Translations under genes and position numbers: made by a program
Assembly (NCBI RefSeq): GCF_000732615.1
Contig: NZ_JPGL01000013.1
Coordinates: forward strand, 1 to 64,000
Reading direction: 5' to 3'
Source of the DNA: Burkholderia paludis
GTDB taxonomy: Bacteria; Pseudomonadota; Gammaproteobacteria; Burkholderiales; Burkholderiaceae
Length of the DNA stretch: 64,000 nt
Part shown: piece by piece, positions 27,781 through 37,193 of the stretch
Layout: every line of letters begins with the position of its first letter
How positions within the stretch are numbered: the stretch's first letter is position 1
Notes under the pieces: model-generated
Seen by the model: only the letters and a program-made list of their open reading frames with translations
Databases searched by the model: none
What the model was told of the DNA's origin: nothing

Positions 27781-28968
27781 TCAGACCACGGTGATGGCGA
27801 GCGCGCTTTCGCGGTAGTGTTTCGCCGCCTTGTCGGTTTCGCCGAGATGCTCGAACAGGCGCGCGAGCGCGCGATGCGTACGCACCTTCAGCGCCTCGTT
27901 GTCGGCCAGCTTCAGCGCCGATTCGAGGAACGACTGCGCCTTGCCCCACAGTTGCTGCTGCTGGCACAGGCGGCCGAGCGCAAACAGCAGGTCGGCATCT
28001 TCCGGGTGATCCTTCTTCCACCCTTCCGCCTTCTGGATCAGCGGCAGCGCATCGGCGCCGGCCGTATCCGGATAGCGGCGCAGCAGGCGTGCGTCCCAGT
28101 TGTGCGCGAGCGCGTCCTCGACGATGCGGCGCGCTTCGTTGCGGCGCTCGAGCGGCACGAGCAGATCGGCCGCCAGATCGGCAAGACGCGGCGACTGGCG
28201 CTCGACCGGCGACAGCGACTGCCATACCTCGAGCAACGCGTCGGGGTCGTGCCGACGTTCGCGCAGCAGGTTTTCCGCGGCCTGCTGACGCAGCCGCACG
28301 GCCGCCGCCGGATGCAGCGCCTCGCGCTTCTCGAGCGCCTTGGCGAGCTTCAGCACCTCGGCCCAGTTCTTCAGTTGCTGCTGCGCACGCAGCGCGACCT
28401 GCTGCGCGTGAATGCGCTTGCCGCCCGCCTGCAGGTCGGCCAGCGCGGCGAGCGCGCCATCGGCATCGCGCGCGTCCGCTCGCATGTCGGCGGCGGCGAG
28501 CAGCCGTGCGTCCTGCCATTCGGGCGCGTCGACCTTCGACAGCCAGTCGTCGCGGCGCGTGTACTCGTGCATCCGGTGCGCGGCGGTGGCCCCGACGAGA
28601 CTCGCCGCGCCCTGGTTCGCATCGACCGACAGCGCTTCACGCGCGGCCTTCTCCGCGCGCGAGAAACGGCCCGCGTACAGGTTGGCGATGGCGTCGCGCA
28701 GCGACGCCTGCGCCTTCTCGTTGCGCGAACGCGCCCGATACGCGGCGACCCGCTGCGGCATGCGCCAGATGTTGCGCACGATGCGCAGCAGCGCGTACAC
28801 GACGATGAACAGCACGACGATGGCGATCACGAACAGGTTCAGCGACACGTCGACCCGGTACGGCGGATAGACGAGCAGCACTTGCCCGGCGTCGAAACGG
28901 CCGATGGTGGCAAGTGCCGCGGCGATCGCGAACAGGATCGCGAGCCAGACGATTCCTCGAAGCGTCAT
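27781..28968 (-). CDS. hemY: HemY-type haem biosynthesis-associated membrane TPR protein
   Basis: A 395-residue inner-membrane protein of the proteobacterial HemY_N family (not protoporphyrinogen oxidase). Two N-terminal membrane helices (IVWLAILFAIAAALATIGRF and LNLFVIAIVVLFIVVYALL) are followed by the family motif around SRNEKAQASLRDAIANLYAGRFSRAEK and then TPR-like helical repeats to the C-terminus. Its biochemical role is not settled; it is conserved in operon with hemC, hemD and hemX. The ATG at 28968 is 2 nt after the hemDX stop. Confidence 0.92.
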   Translation of the reverse strand: MTLRGIVWLAILFAIAAALATIGRFDAGQVLLVYPPYRVDVSLNLFVIAIVVLFIVVYALLRIVRNIWRMPQRVAAYRARSRNEKAQASLRDAIANLYAGRFSRAEKAAREALSVDANQGAASLVGATAAHRMHEYTRRDDWLSKVDAPEWQDARLLAAADMRADARDADGALAALADLQAGGKRIHAQQVALRAQQQLKNWAEVLKLAKALEKREALHPAAAVRLRQQAAENLLRERRHDPDALLEVWQSLSPVERQSPRLADLAADLLVPLERRNEARRIVEDALAHNWDARLLRRYPDTAGADALPLIQKAEGWKKDHPEDADLLFALGRLCQQQQLWGKAQSFLESALKLADNEALKVRTHRALARLFEHLGETDKAAKHYRESALAITVV

Positions 28969-28970
28969 CG

Positions 28971-30941
28971 TTACCCCCGGCTCTTGAACTGCTGAACGGC
29001 GTTCAGGCTCGTGTTCAGGTTCGGCACCGCGACCGTCAGCGACGCGCCGTCGACCTGCTTGAGCAGATCCTCGACGGTCTGCGTGTCCTTCGACGCCTGA
29101 TCGAAATACTTCCCGAGCGACGCCTGCGCGGCGTGCAGGTCGGCCTTCATCGCGCCGTCGTTGCGCGCGAGCAGCGACAGCCGTGCGGTCAGCAGGCGCA
29201 GCTTCACGTTCTCGCGCACGAAGTAGCCCTGGTCGGGCGAGGCGAGCATCGCGTCCGCGTTGTCGATCCGGCGGATCTGCACGAGCCCCTTCAACTGCTG
29301 GCCGAGACCGGCCGAGAAGTCGTGCCACCACACCTTCCAGCGCGACTCGCCGGCCACAGCCGACGATGCGGCGTCGGCCGGCGCGGCCTTCGGCGCATCG
29401 TGCGGCACGACCGCCTCGCCGGACAGCGGCAGCGCGTCGATCTTCGCGATCGCGTCGTCGAGCTTGATCGCGAGGCCCGTGAGATCGGCCGCCGGTGCGG
29501 CCTTCAGCTTCTCGATGTCGAGCGCGAGCGCCTTGCGCACCGTGACGGCCTGCGCGCTCTGCGACGTGGCCAGACGCGCGTCGGCGTTCTGCAGCGCGAT
29601 CAGCGCGAGCTGCGTATTGCCGGTCAGTTGAAGCTGCTGGCTCGCGCTCGACAGCATCTGGTCGACTTCCTCGAGCATCCACGCATCGCGGTTGCGCGAC
29701 AGGTCCTGGTATTGCTGCTGCAGCGCCTGCTGCGCGCTCTGCGCGTCGGCGAGCTTGCCGTCGAGCTGCGCGAGCTGCGTGTCGACCTGGTGCGTGCTCG
29801 CGAGCGCCTGCTCGGTCTTCATGCGCGTCTCGGCCGTCTGTGCGTCGAGCGCCTTCTGGCGCGCGACGAACGTGCCGTCGAGCCGGTCGATCTTGCGGTT
29901 CAGCGCGTAGCCGCCGACGCCCGCCGCGCAGCCGAGCACGACGACGACGAACCACAGCACCGCACTGCCGCCGCGTCGCGCGCGCGGCTCGGGCGCGAGA
30001 TAAGGAGGGCTGGACGGCGGTGCGGAGGCAGCGGCCGGCTGGGAAGCGACGCTTTTGGAATCGTTGGTATCTGTCATGCGTTTAGTCACCGGTGCGGCTG
30101 TCGCCGGTTGGACGGCCTCGTCGGCCATCGTTCGAAACGCGCGGACGATGCGCTCATCGCCCGCGCCGGTCAGCGTAATCCTATCAAAACCCAATGCGCG
30201 CGCGGTCTGCTCGATTCGCGGATGCGGCGTCACGAGCGGCGCATGCTTCAGCGCGTCGATCTCGGCGTCGTTCAGATGCGCCCGCGCGAGTTCGTGCAGG
30301 TTGCGCACGCCTTCCGAGCTCGTGACGAGCCACGCATGCGGCGCGCCGTCGAGCAACGCATGCACGCGCTCCCACGCGCCGACGCGCGGCTCGGGCACGA
30401 CACGCCGGTAGGCGGCGGCGAGCGTGACGTCCGCGCCGGCTTCGCGCAGCCGCTCGGCGAGCCATTCGCGCCCGCCGTCGCCGCGCACGATCAGCACGCG
30501 CCGGCCCGCCAGCCCCTGCAGGCCGCCGAACGCGGCCTCGATGCACGCGAACAGGCTTTCCGAATCGTAGTGAGGCACGCCGCCGTCGGCCGGCGCCTGC
30601 GGCGCGATCACGCGATGCGCGGGCGCCGCGATGCCGTGCCGCGCGAGCGCCGCGACGCTGCCGGGGCCGACCACGCCGACCGGCAGCGCGTTCGGCCAGA
30701 TCGCGCCGTACCGCGCGAGCGCGCGGTCGATCGCGTTCGGCGACACGAAAATCACCAGCGCGTAGTCGGCGAGCGCCGCGAACGCGGCGTCGAGCGGCGC
30801 CGGATCGTCCACCGGCGCGATGTCGATCAGCGGGAATTCGACGACCTCGCAGCCGGCCTCGGCCAGTTGCGACGCCAGCGCGTCCGACTGGCCGTCCGGA
30901 CGGGTCAGGACAGCGGTGAACGCGCGCGCGCCGCCCGCCAT
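28971..30941 (-). CDS. hemDX: HemD-HemX fusion: uroporphyrinogen-III synthase plus HemX-like membrane domain
   Basis: A 656-residue fusion. Residues 1-270 are a HemD domain (VLTRPDGQSDALASQLAEAG, IFVSPNAIDRAL, VVGPGSVAALARHGI, WLVTSSEGVRNL) that cyclises hydroxymethylbilane to uroporphyrinogen III. After a Pro/Ala/Ser linker comes a membrane helix at about 327-346 and a coiled-coil plus helical HemX region, which despite its old name is not expected to methylate. Such HemDX fusions are known in Burkholderia. An internal ATG (Met289, at 30077) matches a typical stand-alone HemX start but has no good ribosome site. It overlaps hemC by 1 nt (TGATG). Confidence 0.93.
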   Translation of the reverse strand: MAGGARAFTAVLTRPDGQSDALASQLAEAGCEVVEFPLIDIAPVDDPAPLDAAFAALADYALVIFVSPNAIDRALARYGAIWPNALPVGVVGPGSVAALARHGIAAPAHRVIAPQAPADGGVPHYDSESLFACIEAAFGGLQGLAGRRVLIVRGDGGREWLAERLREAGADVTLAAAYRRVVPEPRVGAWERVHALLDGAPHAWLVTSSEGVRNLHELARAHLNDAEIDALKHAPLVTPHPRIEQTARALGFDRITLTGAGDERIVRAFRTMADEAVQPATAAPVTKRMTDTNDSKSVASQPAAASAPPSSPPYLAPEPRARRGGSAVLWFVVVVLGCAAGVGGYALNRKIDRLDGTFVARQKALDAQTAETRMKTEQALASTHQVDTQLAQLDGKLADAQSAQQALQQQYQDLSRNRDAWMLEEVDQMLSSASQQLQLTGNTQLALIALQNADARLATSQSAQAVTVRKALALDIEKLKAAPAADLTGLAIKLDDAIAKIDALPLSGEAVVPHDAPKAAPADAASSAVAGESRWKVWWHDFSAGLGQQLKGLVQIRRIDNADAMLASPDQGYFVRENVKLRLLTARLSLLARNDGAMKADLHAAQASLGKYFDQASKDTQTVEDLLKQVDGASLTVAVPNLNTSLNAVQQFKSRG

Positions 30942-31945
30942 CAGGCGTCGCCCTTGCCGGCCTGCTGCGAAGCCGCGAGCAGTGCCTGGACGATGTCGAG
31001 CGCGCCCTGCTCCTCGAGCGCGTCGGATACGGTGCGGCCGAGCGCGAGCGCATCGGCGGCGGTAACGACGGCCCCGCACGCATCGGCCGTCAGCACGCGC
31101 TTGCCGTCGGTCGTCGACACGCGGCCCGTCAGGTACAGCTCGCCCGCGCGCCACACCGCGTGCGCGGCCAGCGGCACCTCGCAGCTGCCGCCGAGCGCGC
31201 GCGACACCATCCGCTCGGCCTCGACCGCGAGCGCGGTCCGCGCGTCGTGCAGCGGTGCGAGCCACGCGGCGACGTCGTCGCGACGCGCGGCGATCTCGAT
31301 GCCGAGCGCGCCCTGGCCGGCCGCGGGCGGGCTCGCCTCGACGTCGAGCAGCGCGCGGATCCGCCCGTCGAGGCCGAGGCGCTTCAGGCCGGCGGCCGCG
31401 AGGATGATCGCCGCGTAGTCGCCGCGGTCGAGCTTCGCGAGGCGCGTGTCGAGGTTGCCGCGCAGCGGCAGGACCTCGAGATGCGGATACCGCGCGCGCA
31501 GCATCGCCTCGCGGCGCAGGCTCGACGTGCCGACCACGGCGCCGGCCGGCAGCGCGTCGAGCGACGCGTAGTCGTTCGACACGAACGCGTCGCGCGGGTC
31601 TTCGCGCTCCATGATCGCGGCAAGCGCGAAGCCGTCGGGCAGCGCCATCGGCACGTCCTTCAGCGAATGCACGGCGAGATCGGCGCGGCCGTCTGCCAGC
31701 GCGTTTTCCAGCTCCTTCACGAACAGGCCCTTGCCGCCGACCTTCGACAGCGTGCGATCGAGAATCTGGTCGCCACGGGTCGTCATTCCGAGGATTTTCA
31801 CGTCACAAGCTGGATATAATTTGCGCAGCGCATCACGCACATGTTCGGCTTGCCACATCGCCAGGCGGCTCTCGCGCGAAGCAATCGTCAACGTCGCGGG
31901 CGGCTGTGCCTGTTGCGGCCCGGCCGCAAGAGTCTCGGAATTCAT
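30941..31945 (-). CDS. hemC: Porphobilinogen deaminase (hydroxymethylbilane synthase)
   Basis: A 334-residue cytoplasmic enzyme that joins four porphobilinogens into hydroxymethylbilane. The dipyrromethane cofactor Cys255 is in [10 protein letters not shown]. Other signatures are [37 protein letters not shown] and [11 protein letters not shown]. The start is the ATG at 31945 (MNSETLAAG), giving an N-terminal extension of about 18 residues before the conserved core. First gene of hemC-hemDX-hemY, divergent from ppc with 207 bp between them. Confidence 0.96.
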   Translation of the reverse strand: MNSETLAAGPQQAQPPATLTIASRESRLAMWQAEHVRDALRKLYPACDVKILGMTTRGDQILDRTLSKVGGKGLFVKELENALADGRADLAVHSLKDVPMALPDGFALAAIMEREDPRDAFVSNDYASLDALPAGAVVGTSSLRREAMLRARYPHLEVLPLRGNLDTRLAKLDRGDYAAIILAAAGLKRLGLDGRIRALLDVEASPPAAGQGALGIEIAARRDDVAAWLAPLHDARTALAVEAERMVSRALGGSCEVPLAAHAVWRAGELYLTGRVSTTDGKRVLTADACGAVVTAADALALGRTVSDALEEQGALDIVQALLAASQQAGKGDA

Positions 31946-32152
31946 TGCTGGAACATCGAAGGACGGGATTGAAGATCGAACAATGGTAGCACGCACGCCC
32001 CTGCCCGCCCGGGCCCGGAGCCTGCGCCCGGCCTGTCGCCGCACGGGTCGCGGCGCCGCTGTGCGGATGTGCCGCACGTAGCTGGTTGCTTGACCGCAGT
32101 TTCGCAGTTTCCGCAGTTCCTTTTGACTCGAGCTTTCCCAAGGAAACCCATC

Positions 32153-35100
32153 GTGAAGTCTTCCGGATCGGCGCGTACGGCGCGCCGCAATGCTGCCCTG
32201 TCCTCTCCCGACGCCTCGACGGACACCGTCGCCACCGCCGCGAACGGCCGTGCGAAAACGGCAACGAAACCGAAAGACCCGATACGTCAGACAAAACGCG
32301 CGAAGCAACCCGCCGGCCCGGCCGCCCGCACCGCGGCCCGCAAGGCCGACGCGCCGAGGCCCGCCCCCCGCACGCGCGAGGACAAGGACGGCCCGCTGTT
32401 CGACGACATCCGCTTCCTCGGCCGCCTGCTCGGCGACGTCGTACGCGAGCAGGAAGGCGACACCGTGTTCGACGTCGTCGAGACCATCCGCCAGACCGCG
32501 GTCAAGTTCCGCCGCGAGGACGACAGCGAAGCCGCGCAGACGCTCGAGAAGAAGTTGCGCAAACTGACGCCGGAGCAGACGGTGAGCGTCGTGCGCGCGT
32601 TCAGCTATTTCTCGCATCTCGCGAACATCGCGGAAGACCGCCATCACAACCGCCGCCGCCGCATCCACGCGCTGGCCGGCTCCGCGCCGCAGCCCGGCAC
32701 GGTCGCGTACGCGCTCGAGCAACTGAAAACGACCGGCAATGCGTCGAAGCGCCTGCTGCAGCGCTTCTTCGACGATGCGCTGATCGTGCCGGTGCTGACC
32801 GCGCACCCGACCGAAGTGCAGCGCAAGAGCATTCTCGACGCGCAGCACGACATCGCGCGCCTGCTTGCCGAGCGCGACCAGGAACTGACCACGCGCGAGC
32901 GCCAGTTCAACGAATCGATGCTGCGCGCGCGCGTGACCACGCTGTGGCAGACGCGCATGCTGCGCGACGCGCGCCTGACGGTCGGCGACGAGATCGAGAA
33001 CGCGCTGTCCTATTACCGCGCGACCTTCCTCGACGAGTTGCCCGCGCTGTACGGCGACATCGAGGCCGCGCTCGCCGAGCACGGCCTGCCCGCCCGCGTG
33101 CCCGCCTTCTTCCAGATGGGCAGCTGGATCGGCGGCGATCGCGACGGCAACCCGAACGTGACGGCCGCGACGCTCGACGAGGCGATCGACCGCCAGGCCG
33201 CGGTGATCCTCGAGCACTATCTGGAACAGGTGCACAAGCTCGGCGCCGAGCTGTCGGTGTCGAACCTGCTGGTCGGCGCGAACGACGCCGTGAAGGCGCT
33301 CGCGGCCGCATCGCCCGACCAGTCGCCGCACCGTGTCGACGAACCGTATCGCCGCGCGCTGATCGGCATCTACACGCGGCTTGCCGCAAGCGCGCGCGTG
33401 CGCCTCGGCGAAGGCACAGTGCCGGTGCGCAGCGCGGGCCGCGGCGCGGCGCCGGTGCGCGCGATCCCGTATGCGGACTCCGACGCGTTCGTCGCCGACC
33501 TGAAGGTGCTCACCGCGTCGCTCGACGAGCACCACGGCACGTCGCTCGCCGCGCCGCGCCTCGCGCCGCTCGTGCGCGCGGCCGAAGTGTTCGGCTTCCA
33601 TCTCGCGAGCATCGACCTGCGCCAGAGCTCCGACATCCATGAAGCCGTGGTCGCCGAGCTGTTCGCGCGCGCGGGCGTCGAGGCCGACTACGCGGCGCTC
33701 GCCGAGGAAGACAAGCTGCGCGTGCTGCTCGCCGCGCTCGCCGACCCGCGGCCGCTGCGCTCGCCGTACTTCGAATACTCGGCGCTCGCGCAGAGCGAGC
33801 TCGGCGTGTTCGAGAAAGCGCGCGAGGTCCGCGCGCAATTCGGCGCGCGCGCGGTGCGCAACTACATCATTTCGCATACGGAAACCGTCAGCGACCTCGT
33901 CGAGGTGCTGCTGCTGCAGAAGGAAACGGGGCTGCTCGACGGCACGCTCGGCGTGCCGGGCGGCAATGCGCGCAACAGCCTGATGGTGATTCCGCTGTTC
34001 GAGACGATCCCCGACCTGCGCGACGCGTCGCGCATCATGCGCGAATACTTCGCGCTGCCGGGCGTCGACGAACTGGTCGCGCACCAGGGCGCCGAACAGG
34101 AAGTGATGCTCGGCTACTCGGACAGCAACAAGGACGGCGGCTTCCTCACGTCGAACTGGGAGCTGTATCGCGCGGAACTCGCGCTTGTCGACCTGTTCCG
34201 CGAGCGCAAGATCACGCTGCGGCTGTTCCACGGCCGCGGCGGCACGGTCGGCCGCGGCGGCGGCCCGACCTACCAGGCGATCCTGTCGCAGCCGCCGGGC
34301 ACCGTGAACGGCCAGATCCGCCTGACCGAACAGGGCGAGGTGATCGCGAGCAAGTTCGCGAACCCCGAGATCGGCCGGCGCAACCTCGAGACGGTCGTCG
34401 CCGCGACGCTCGAGGCGTCGCTGCTGCCGCAGTCGAATGCCCCCGCGCAACTGCCCGCGTTCGAGGCGGCGATGCAGACGCTGTCCGATTCGGCGATGGC
34501 CGCGTACCGTGCGCTCGTCTATGAAACCCCGGGCTTTACCGACTACTTCTTCTCGTCGACGCCGATCACCGAGATCGCCGAGCTGAACATCGGCAGCCGC
34601 CCGGCCTCGCGCAAGCTGCAGGACCCGAAGCAGCGCAGGATCGAGGATCTGCGCGCGATTCCGTGGGGCTTCTCGTGGGGCCAGTGCCGGCTGCTGCTGA
34701 CCGGCTGGTACGGCTTCGGCAGCGCCGTGAGCGCCTACCTCGACAGCGCGCAGGACGACGCCGAGCGCACGAAGCGCGTCACGCTGCTGAAGAAGATGAA
34801 CAAGACCTGGCCGTTCTTCTCGAACCTGCTGTCGAACATGGACATGGTGCTCGCGAAGACCGACCTCGCGGTCGCGTCGCGCTACGCGCAGCTCGTTGCC
34901 GACCGCAAGCTGCGCAAGCACGTGTTCGAGCGGATCGTCGCGGAATGGGAGCGCACGTCGCGGGCGCTGGCGGAAATCACCGGGCACGAAGGCCGCCTCG
35001 CGACCAACCCGCTGCTCGCACGCTCGATCAAGAACCGCTTCCCGTATCTCGACCCGCTGAACCACCTGCAGGTCGAACTGATCAAGCGTCACCGCGCGGG

Positions 35101-35179
35101 CGACACGAACGCGCGGCTGCGCCGCGGGATTCACCTGACGATCAACGGCATCGCGGCCGGCCTGCGCAACACGGGCTGA
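32153..35179 (+). CDS. ppc: Phosphoenolpyruvate carboxylase
   Basis: A 1008-residue cytosolic enzyme that makes oxaloacetate from PEP and bicarbonate to refill the TCA cycle. The catalytic His218 is in [30 protein letters not shown] and the mobile loop [13 protein letters not shown] are intact, and the chain ends in the family's terminal NTG. E. coli PEPC has 883 residues; most of the excess is an N-terminal Ala/Lys/Arg/Thr-rich extension of about 80 residues, probably disordered. The start is GTG at 32153, preceded by AAGGAAA; no in-frame ATG is suitably placed. Confidence 0.95.
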   Translation: MKSSGSARTARRNAALSSPDASTDTVATAANGRAKTATKPKDPIRQTKRAKQPAGPAARTAARKADAPRPAPRTREDKDGPLFDDIRFLGRLLGDVVREQEGDTVFDVVETIRQTAVKFRREDDSEAAQTLEKKLRKLTPEQTVSVVRAFSYFSHLANIAEDRHHNRRRRIHALAGSAPQPGTVAYALEQLKTTGNASKRLLQRFFDDALIVPVLTAHPTEVQRKSILDAQHDIARLLAERDQELTTRERQFNESMLRARVTTLWQTRMLRDARLTVGDEIENALSYYRATFLDELPALYGDIEAALAEHGLPARVPAFFQMGSWIGGDRDGNPNVTAATLDEAIDRQAAVILEHYLEQVHKLGAELSVSNLLVGANDAVKALAAASPDQSPHRVDEPYRRALIGIYTRLAASARVRLGEGTVPVRSAGRGAAPVRAIPYADSDAFVADLKVLTASLDEHHGTSLAAPRLAPLVRAAEVFGFHLASIDLRQSSDIHEAVVAELFARAGVEADYAALAEEDKLRVLLAALADPRPLRSPYFEYSALAQSELGVFEKAREVRAQFGARAVRNYIISHTETVSDLVEVLLLQKETGLLDGTLGVPGGNARNSLMVIPLFETIPDLRDASRIMREYFALPGVDELVAHQGAEQEVMLGYSDSNKDGGFLTSNWELYRAELALVDLFRERKITLRLFHGRGGTVGRGGGPTYQAILSQPPGTVNGQIRLTEQGEVIASKFANPEIGRRNLETVVAATLEASLLPQSNAPAQLPAFEAAMQTLSDSAMAAYRALVYETPGFTDYFFSSTPITEIAELNIGSRPASRKLQDPKQRRIEDLRAIPWGFSWGQCRLLLTGWYGFGSAVSAYLDSAQDDAERTKRVTLLKKMNKTWPFFSNLLSNMDMVLAKTDLAVASRYAQLVADRKLRKHVFERIVAEWERTSRALAEITGHEGRLATNPLLARSIKNRFPYLDPLNHLQVELIKRHRAGDTNARLRRGIHLTINGIAAGLRNTG

Positions 35180-35223
35180 CCGGCAGGCGGCGCGGGCCCG
35201 TTCCGCGCCGGCCGTCCGCGCGC

Positions 35224-35270
35224 AAGCCGCGATACGCGACCGTACCCACGGCGCGCATCGCGGCTTTTTT
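35224..35270 (+). terminator. Rho-independent terminator after ppc
   Basis: AAGCCGCGATACGCG pairs with CGCGCATCGCGGCTT across a short loop, with one internal mismatch, and is followed by a T run ending at 35270. Confidence 0.82.
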
Positions 35271-35306
35271 CATGGGACACGGCAGCGGCGGCGGCGCGCC
35301 GCCCGT

Positions 35307-36059
35307 TCAGTGCGCGTCGATCAGCAGCGCGTCGTGCTCGAACGAGCCGTCGGGCTGCACCGCGTAGTAGCCGCGCACCTCGTCGGGCGCGTGCGCCCAC
35401 AGCGCGCGAATGCCGGTGACGCTGTCGGCCGGCGTGCGAATGCGCGCGACCCACGTATCGAAATCGATCGGCAGCCGCCAGCGGCTGTGCACGCGTGCGT
35501 CGAATCCGGCCTCGCGGAACATCGCGAGCCATTCGTCCGCACGGTAGTCGCGTACGTGCGACGCGTCGCGCAGCACCTCGGCGGCCTGCAGGTAGGTATC
35601 GAGGAGCGGATGGTCGTTGCCCGCGATGTCGATCATCAGCACGCGGCCGCCCGGCTTCAGCACACGGCGCACCTCGGCGAGCGCGGCGCGCATGTCGTGC
35701 CAGTGGTGCGCACTCATCCGGCTCACCACCCAGTCGAAGCTCGCCGCGTCGAACGGCAGCCGCTCGGCCGGGCCCTGCCGCGTGCCGATGTTCGCGAGCC
35801 CGCGCGCACGCGCGGCCGCATCGACGGTCGCCAGCATCTGCTCCGCGAGATCGTAGGCAACCACGTCGCGCACGTGCGGCGCGACCGCGAAGCTCGCATG
35901 GCCGGCGCCGCAGCCGAGATCGAGCACCGCGGCATCGGGGGTCGCGCGCACCGCGTCGGCGAGCGTCTGCAGATCGGCGCCCGTCGCGTGCACCGTGCTC
36001 GTCAGGTAGGCGGCGGCCGTCGTGCCGAAGGCATCGGCGACCTGGTCGTGGTGTTTCAT
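35307..36059 (-). CDS. SAM-dependent methyltransferase (UbiE/Methyltransf_11 type)
   Basis: A 250-residue class I methyltransferase. The SAM-binding motif I is VLDLGCGAGHASFAVA, acidic motif II lies in VVAYDLAEQML, and motif III-type segments are RLPFDAASFDWVVSRMSAHHW and LKPGGRVLMIDI. It resembles YcgJ/UbiE-like enzymes, whose substrates vary. AAAGGAG is 8 nt before the ATG at 36059. It is divergent from an XRE/MmyB-type regulator, its probable controller; the palindrome at 36188-36199 lies in between. The substrate is unknown. Confidence 0.92.
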   Translation of the reverse strand: MKHHDQVADAFGTTAAAYLTSTVHATGADLQTLADAVRATPDAAVLDLGCGAGHASFAVAPHVRDVVAYDLAEQMLATVDAAARARGLANIGTRQGPAERLPFDAASFDWVVSRMSAHHWHDMRAALAEVRRVLKPGGRVLMIDIAGNDHPLLDTYLQAAEVLRDASHVRDYRADEWLAMFREAGFDARVHSRWRLPIDFDTWVARIRTPADSVTGIRALWAHAPDEVRGYYAVQPDGSFEHDALLIDAH

Positions 36060-36170
36060 CGTTCGCTCCTTTCTCTTGCGCCGTTGCGGGCGCGAGCGCT
36101 TCGGCGCTCGTTCCGGCCCCATGCGACGCGTTTTGCGGGGCGCCCGCTGCCCTGGCAGCGCGCGAACCGC

Positions 36171-36176
36171 TACAAT
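36171..36176 (+). promoter_or_regulatory. Candidate -10 element (TACAAT) of the XRE regulator gene
   Basis: TACAAT at 36171-36176 would set transcription start near 36183, just before the palindrome at 36188-36199. No clear -35 hexamer is visible. Confidence 0.5.
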
Positions 36177-36187
36177 AGGCCTGCGCC

Positions 36188-36199
36188 TGTACCGGTACA
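36188..36199. promoter_or_regulatory. Perfect 12-bp palindrome, candidate operator
   Basis: TGTACCGGTACA is a perfect palindrome between the methyltransferase and XRE/MmyB genes, immediately downstream of the TACAAT element. A repressor bound here would block the XRE promoter and could also affect the divergent gene. Confidence 0.6.
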
Positions 36200-36276
36200 A
36201 GTCAACTGGTTATCCCGGTATTCGATCCACCCGTCTGGCCGTTTTCACGTCCCCGATTCCATTTCGCCGTTTCCGC

Positions 36277-37086
36277 ATGAACCTGCCGTCCTCCGCTCCC
36301 GTCCCGCCGCTCGACGCCACGCCCGCCCGTGCGCTCGGCGAATTCATCCGCGCCCACCGCGAGCGGCTGTCGCCGCAGGCCGTCGGCCTGCCGCCCGGCC
36401 CGCGGCGCCGCACGCCGGGGCTGCGGCGCGAGGAAGTCGCGCAGCTGTGCGGCGTCAGCCCGACCTGGTACACGTGGATCGAACAGGGCCGCCCCGTGTC
36501 GGCGTCGGCCGACGCGCTCGCGCGGATCGCCGTCGCGCTGCAACTGTCGAAGGCCGAGCGCGCGTACCTGTTCGAACTGGCCGCGCAGCGCGACCCGGCC
36601 GAGCCCGACGTCGCGGCCGGCGACCTGCCGCCGACGCTTGCTGCAACCGTCGCGGCGATCGCGACGCCCGCGTACGTGCTCGACCGGCAATGGAACGCGC
36701 TCGCGTGGAACGCACCGGCCGCCGCGCTCTTTTCCGGCTGGCTCGACGGCGAGCACGACCGCAACCTGCTGCGCTTCACGTTCATGGCGCCGGCCGCGCG
36801 CACGCTGATCGTCGACTGGGAAACCCGCGCGCGACGGCTCGCGGCCGAATTCCGTGCCGATTCGATCCGCCACCTGGCCGACGCGCCGACGCGCGCGCTG
36901 ATCGACGCGCTTGCCGCCGGCAGCGACGCCTTCGCGCAGTACTGGGCGTCGCAGGACGTGTTCGAGCGCGAGGGCGGGCTGCGCGAATTCGATCACCCGG
37001 CCGACGGGCGTCTCGTGTACCAGCAGATCACGCTGAAGCCCGCGCACCGCGAGGACCTGAAGCTGGTCGTGCTCGTGCGCGACTGA
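36277..37086 (+). CDS. XRE-family regulator with MmyB-like ligand domain
   Basis: A 269-residue regulator. The N-terminal helix-turn-helix (LGEFIRAHRERLSP, RRTPGLRREEVAQLCGVSPTWYTWIEQGR) is the MmyB/MmyB-like XRE type, and the C-terminal two-thirds (PAYVLDRQWNALAWNAPAAALFSGW, NLLRFTFMAPAAR, FDHPADGRLVYQQITL) is the PAS-like MmyB ligand-binding domain, known in some members to bind fatty-acid-like molecules. I chose the ATG at 36277 over the longer open frame. It is divergent from the methyltransferase gene, the pairing usual for this regulator class. Confidence 0.93.
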   Translation: MNLPSSAPVPPLDATPARALGEFIRAHRERLSPQAVGLPPGPRRRTPGLRREEVAQLCGVSPTWYTWIEQGRPVSASADALARIAVALQLSKAERAYLFELAAQRDPAEPDVAAGDLPPTLAATVAAIATPAYVLDRQWNALAWNAPAAALFSGWLDGEHDRNLLRFTFMAPAARTLIVDWETRARRLAAEFRADSIRHLADAPTRALIDALAAGSDAFAQYWASQDVFEREGGLREFDHPADGRLVYQQITLKPAHREDLKLVVLVRD

Positions 37087-37133
37087 GCCGGCCGGCCCGC
37101 GCCGTCGCGGCCGGTGGACGGGCCCGCGAATGT

Positions 37134-37139
37134 TAGAAT
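37134..37139 (+). promoter_or_regulatory. Candidate -10 element (TAGAAT) for argH
   Basis: TAGAATCGC begins at 37134, 55 nt before the argH ATG. The same TAGAATCGC string occurs before metG. Confidence 0.45.
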
Positions 37140-37193
37140 CGCGGGATTCCCTCGGCGGCGCACGCCGCCCAACATCCCCTTCGAAGAATCGCC

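Noticed and set aside
27781-28968. HemY as protoporphyrinogen oxidase
   Set aside because: The gene name is shared, but the sequence is a membrane-anchored TPR protein without an FAD-binding motif.
31815-31820. TATAAT on the plus strand as a ppc promoter
   Set aside because: It lies inside hemC, more than 330 nt before ppc, and has no matching -35, so it is not convincing as a promoter.
30941-35134. Very long open frame antisense to ppc and continuous with hemC
   Set aside because: High-GC codon bias leaves the opposite frames free of stops. The antisense part has no family motifs, and hemC has a clear internal start at 31945.
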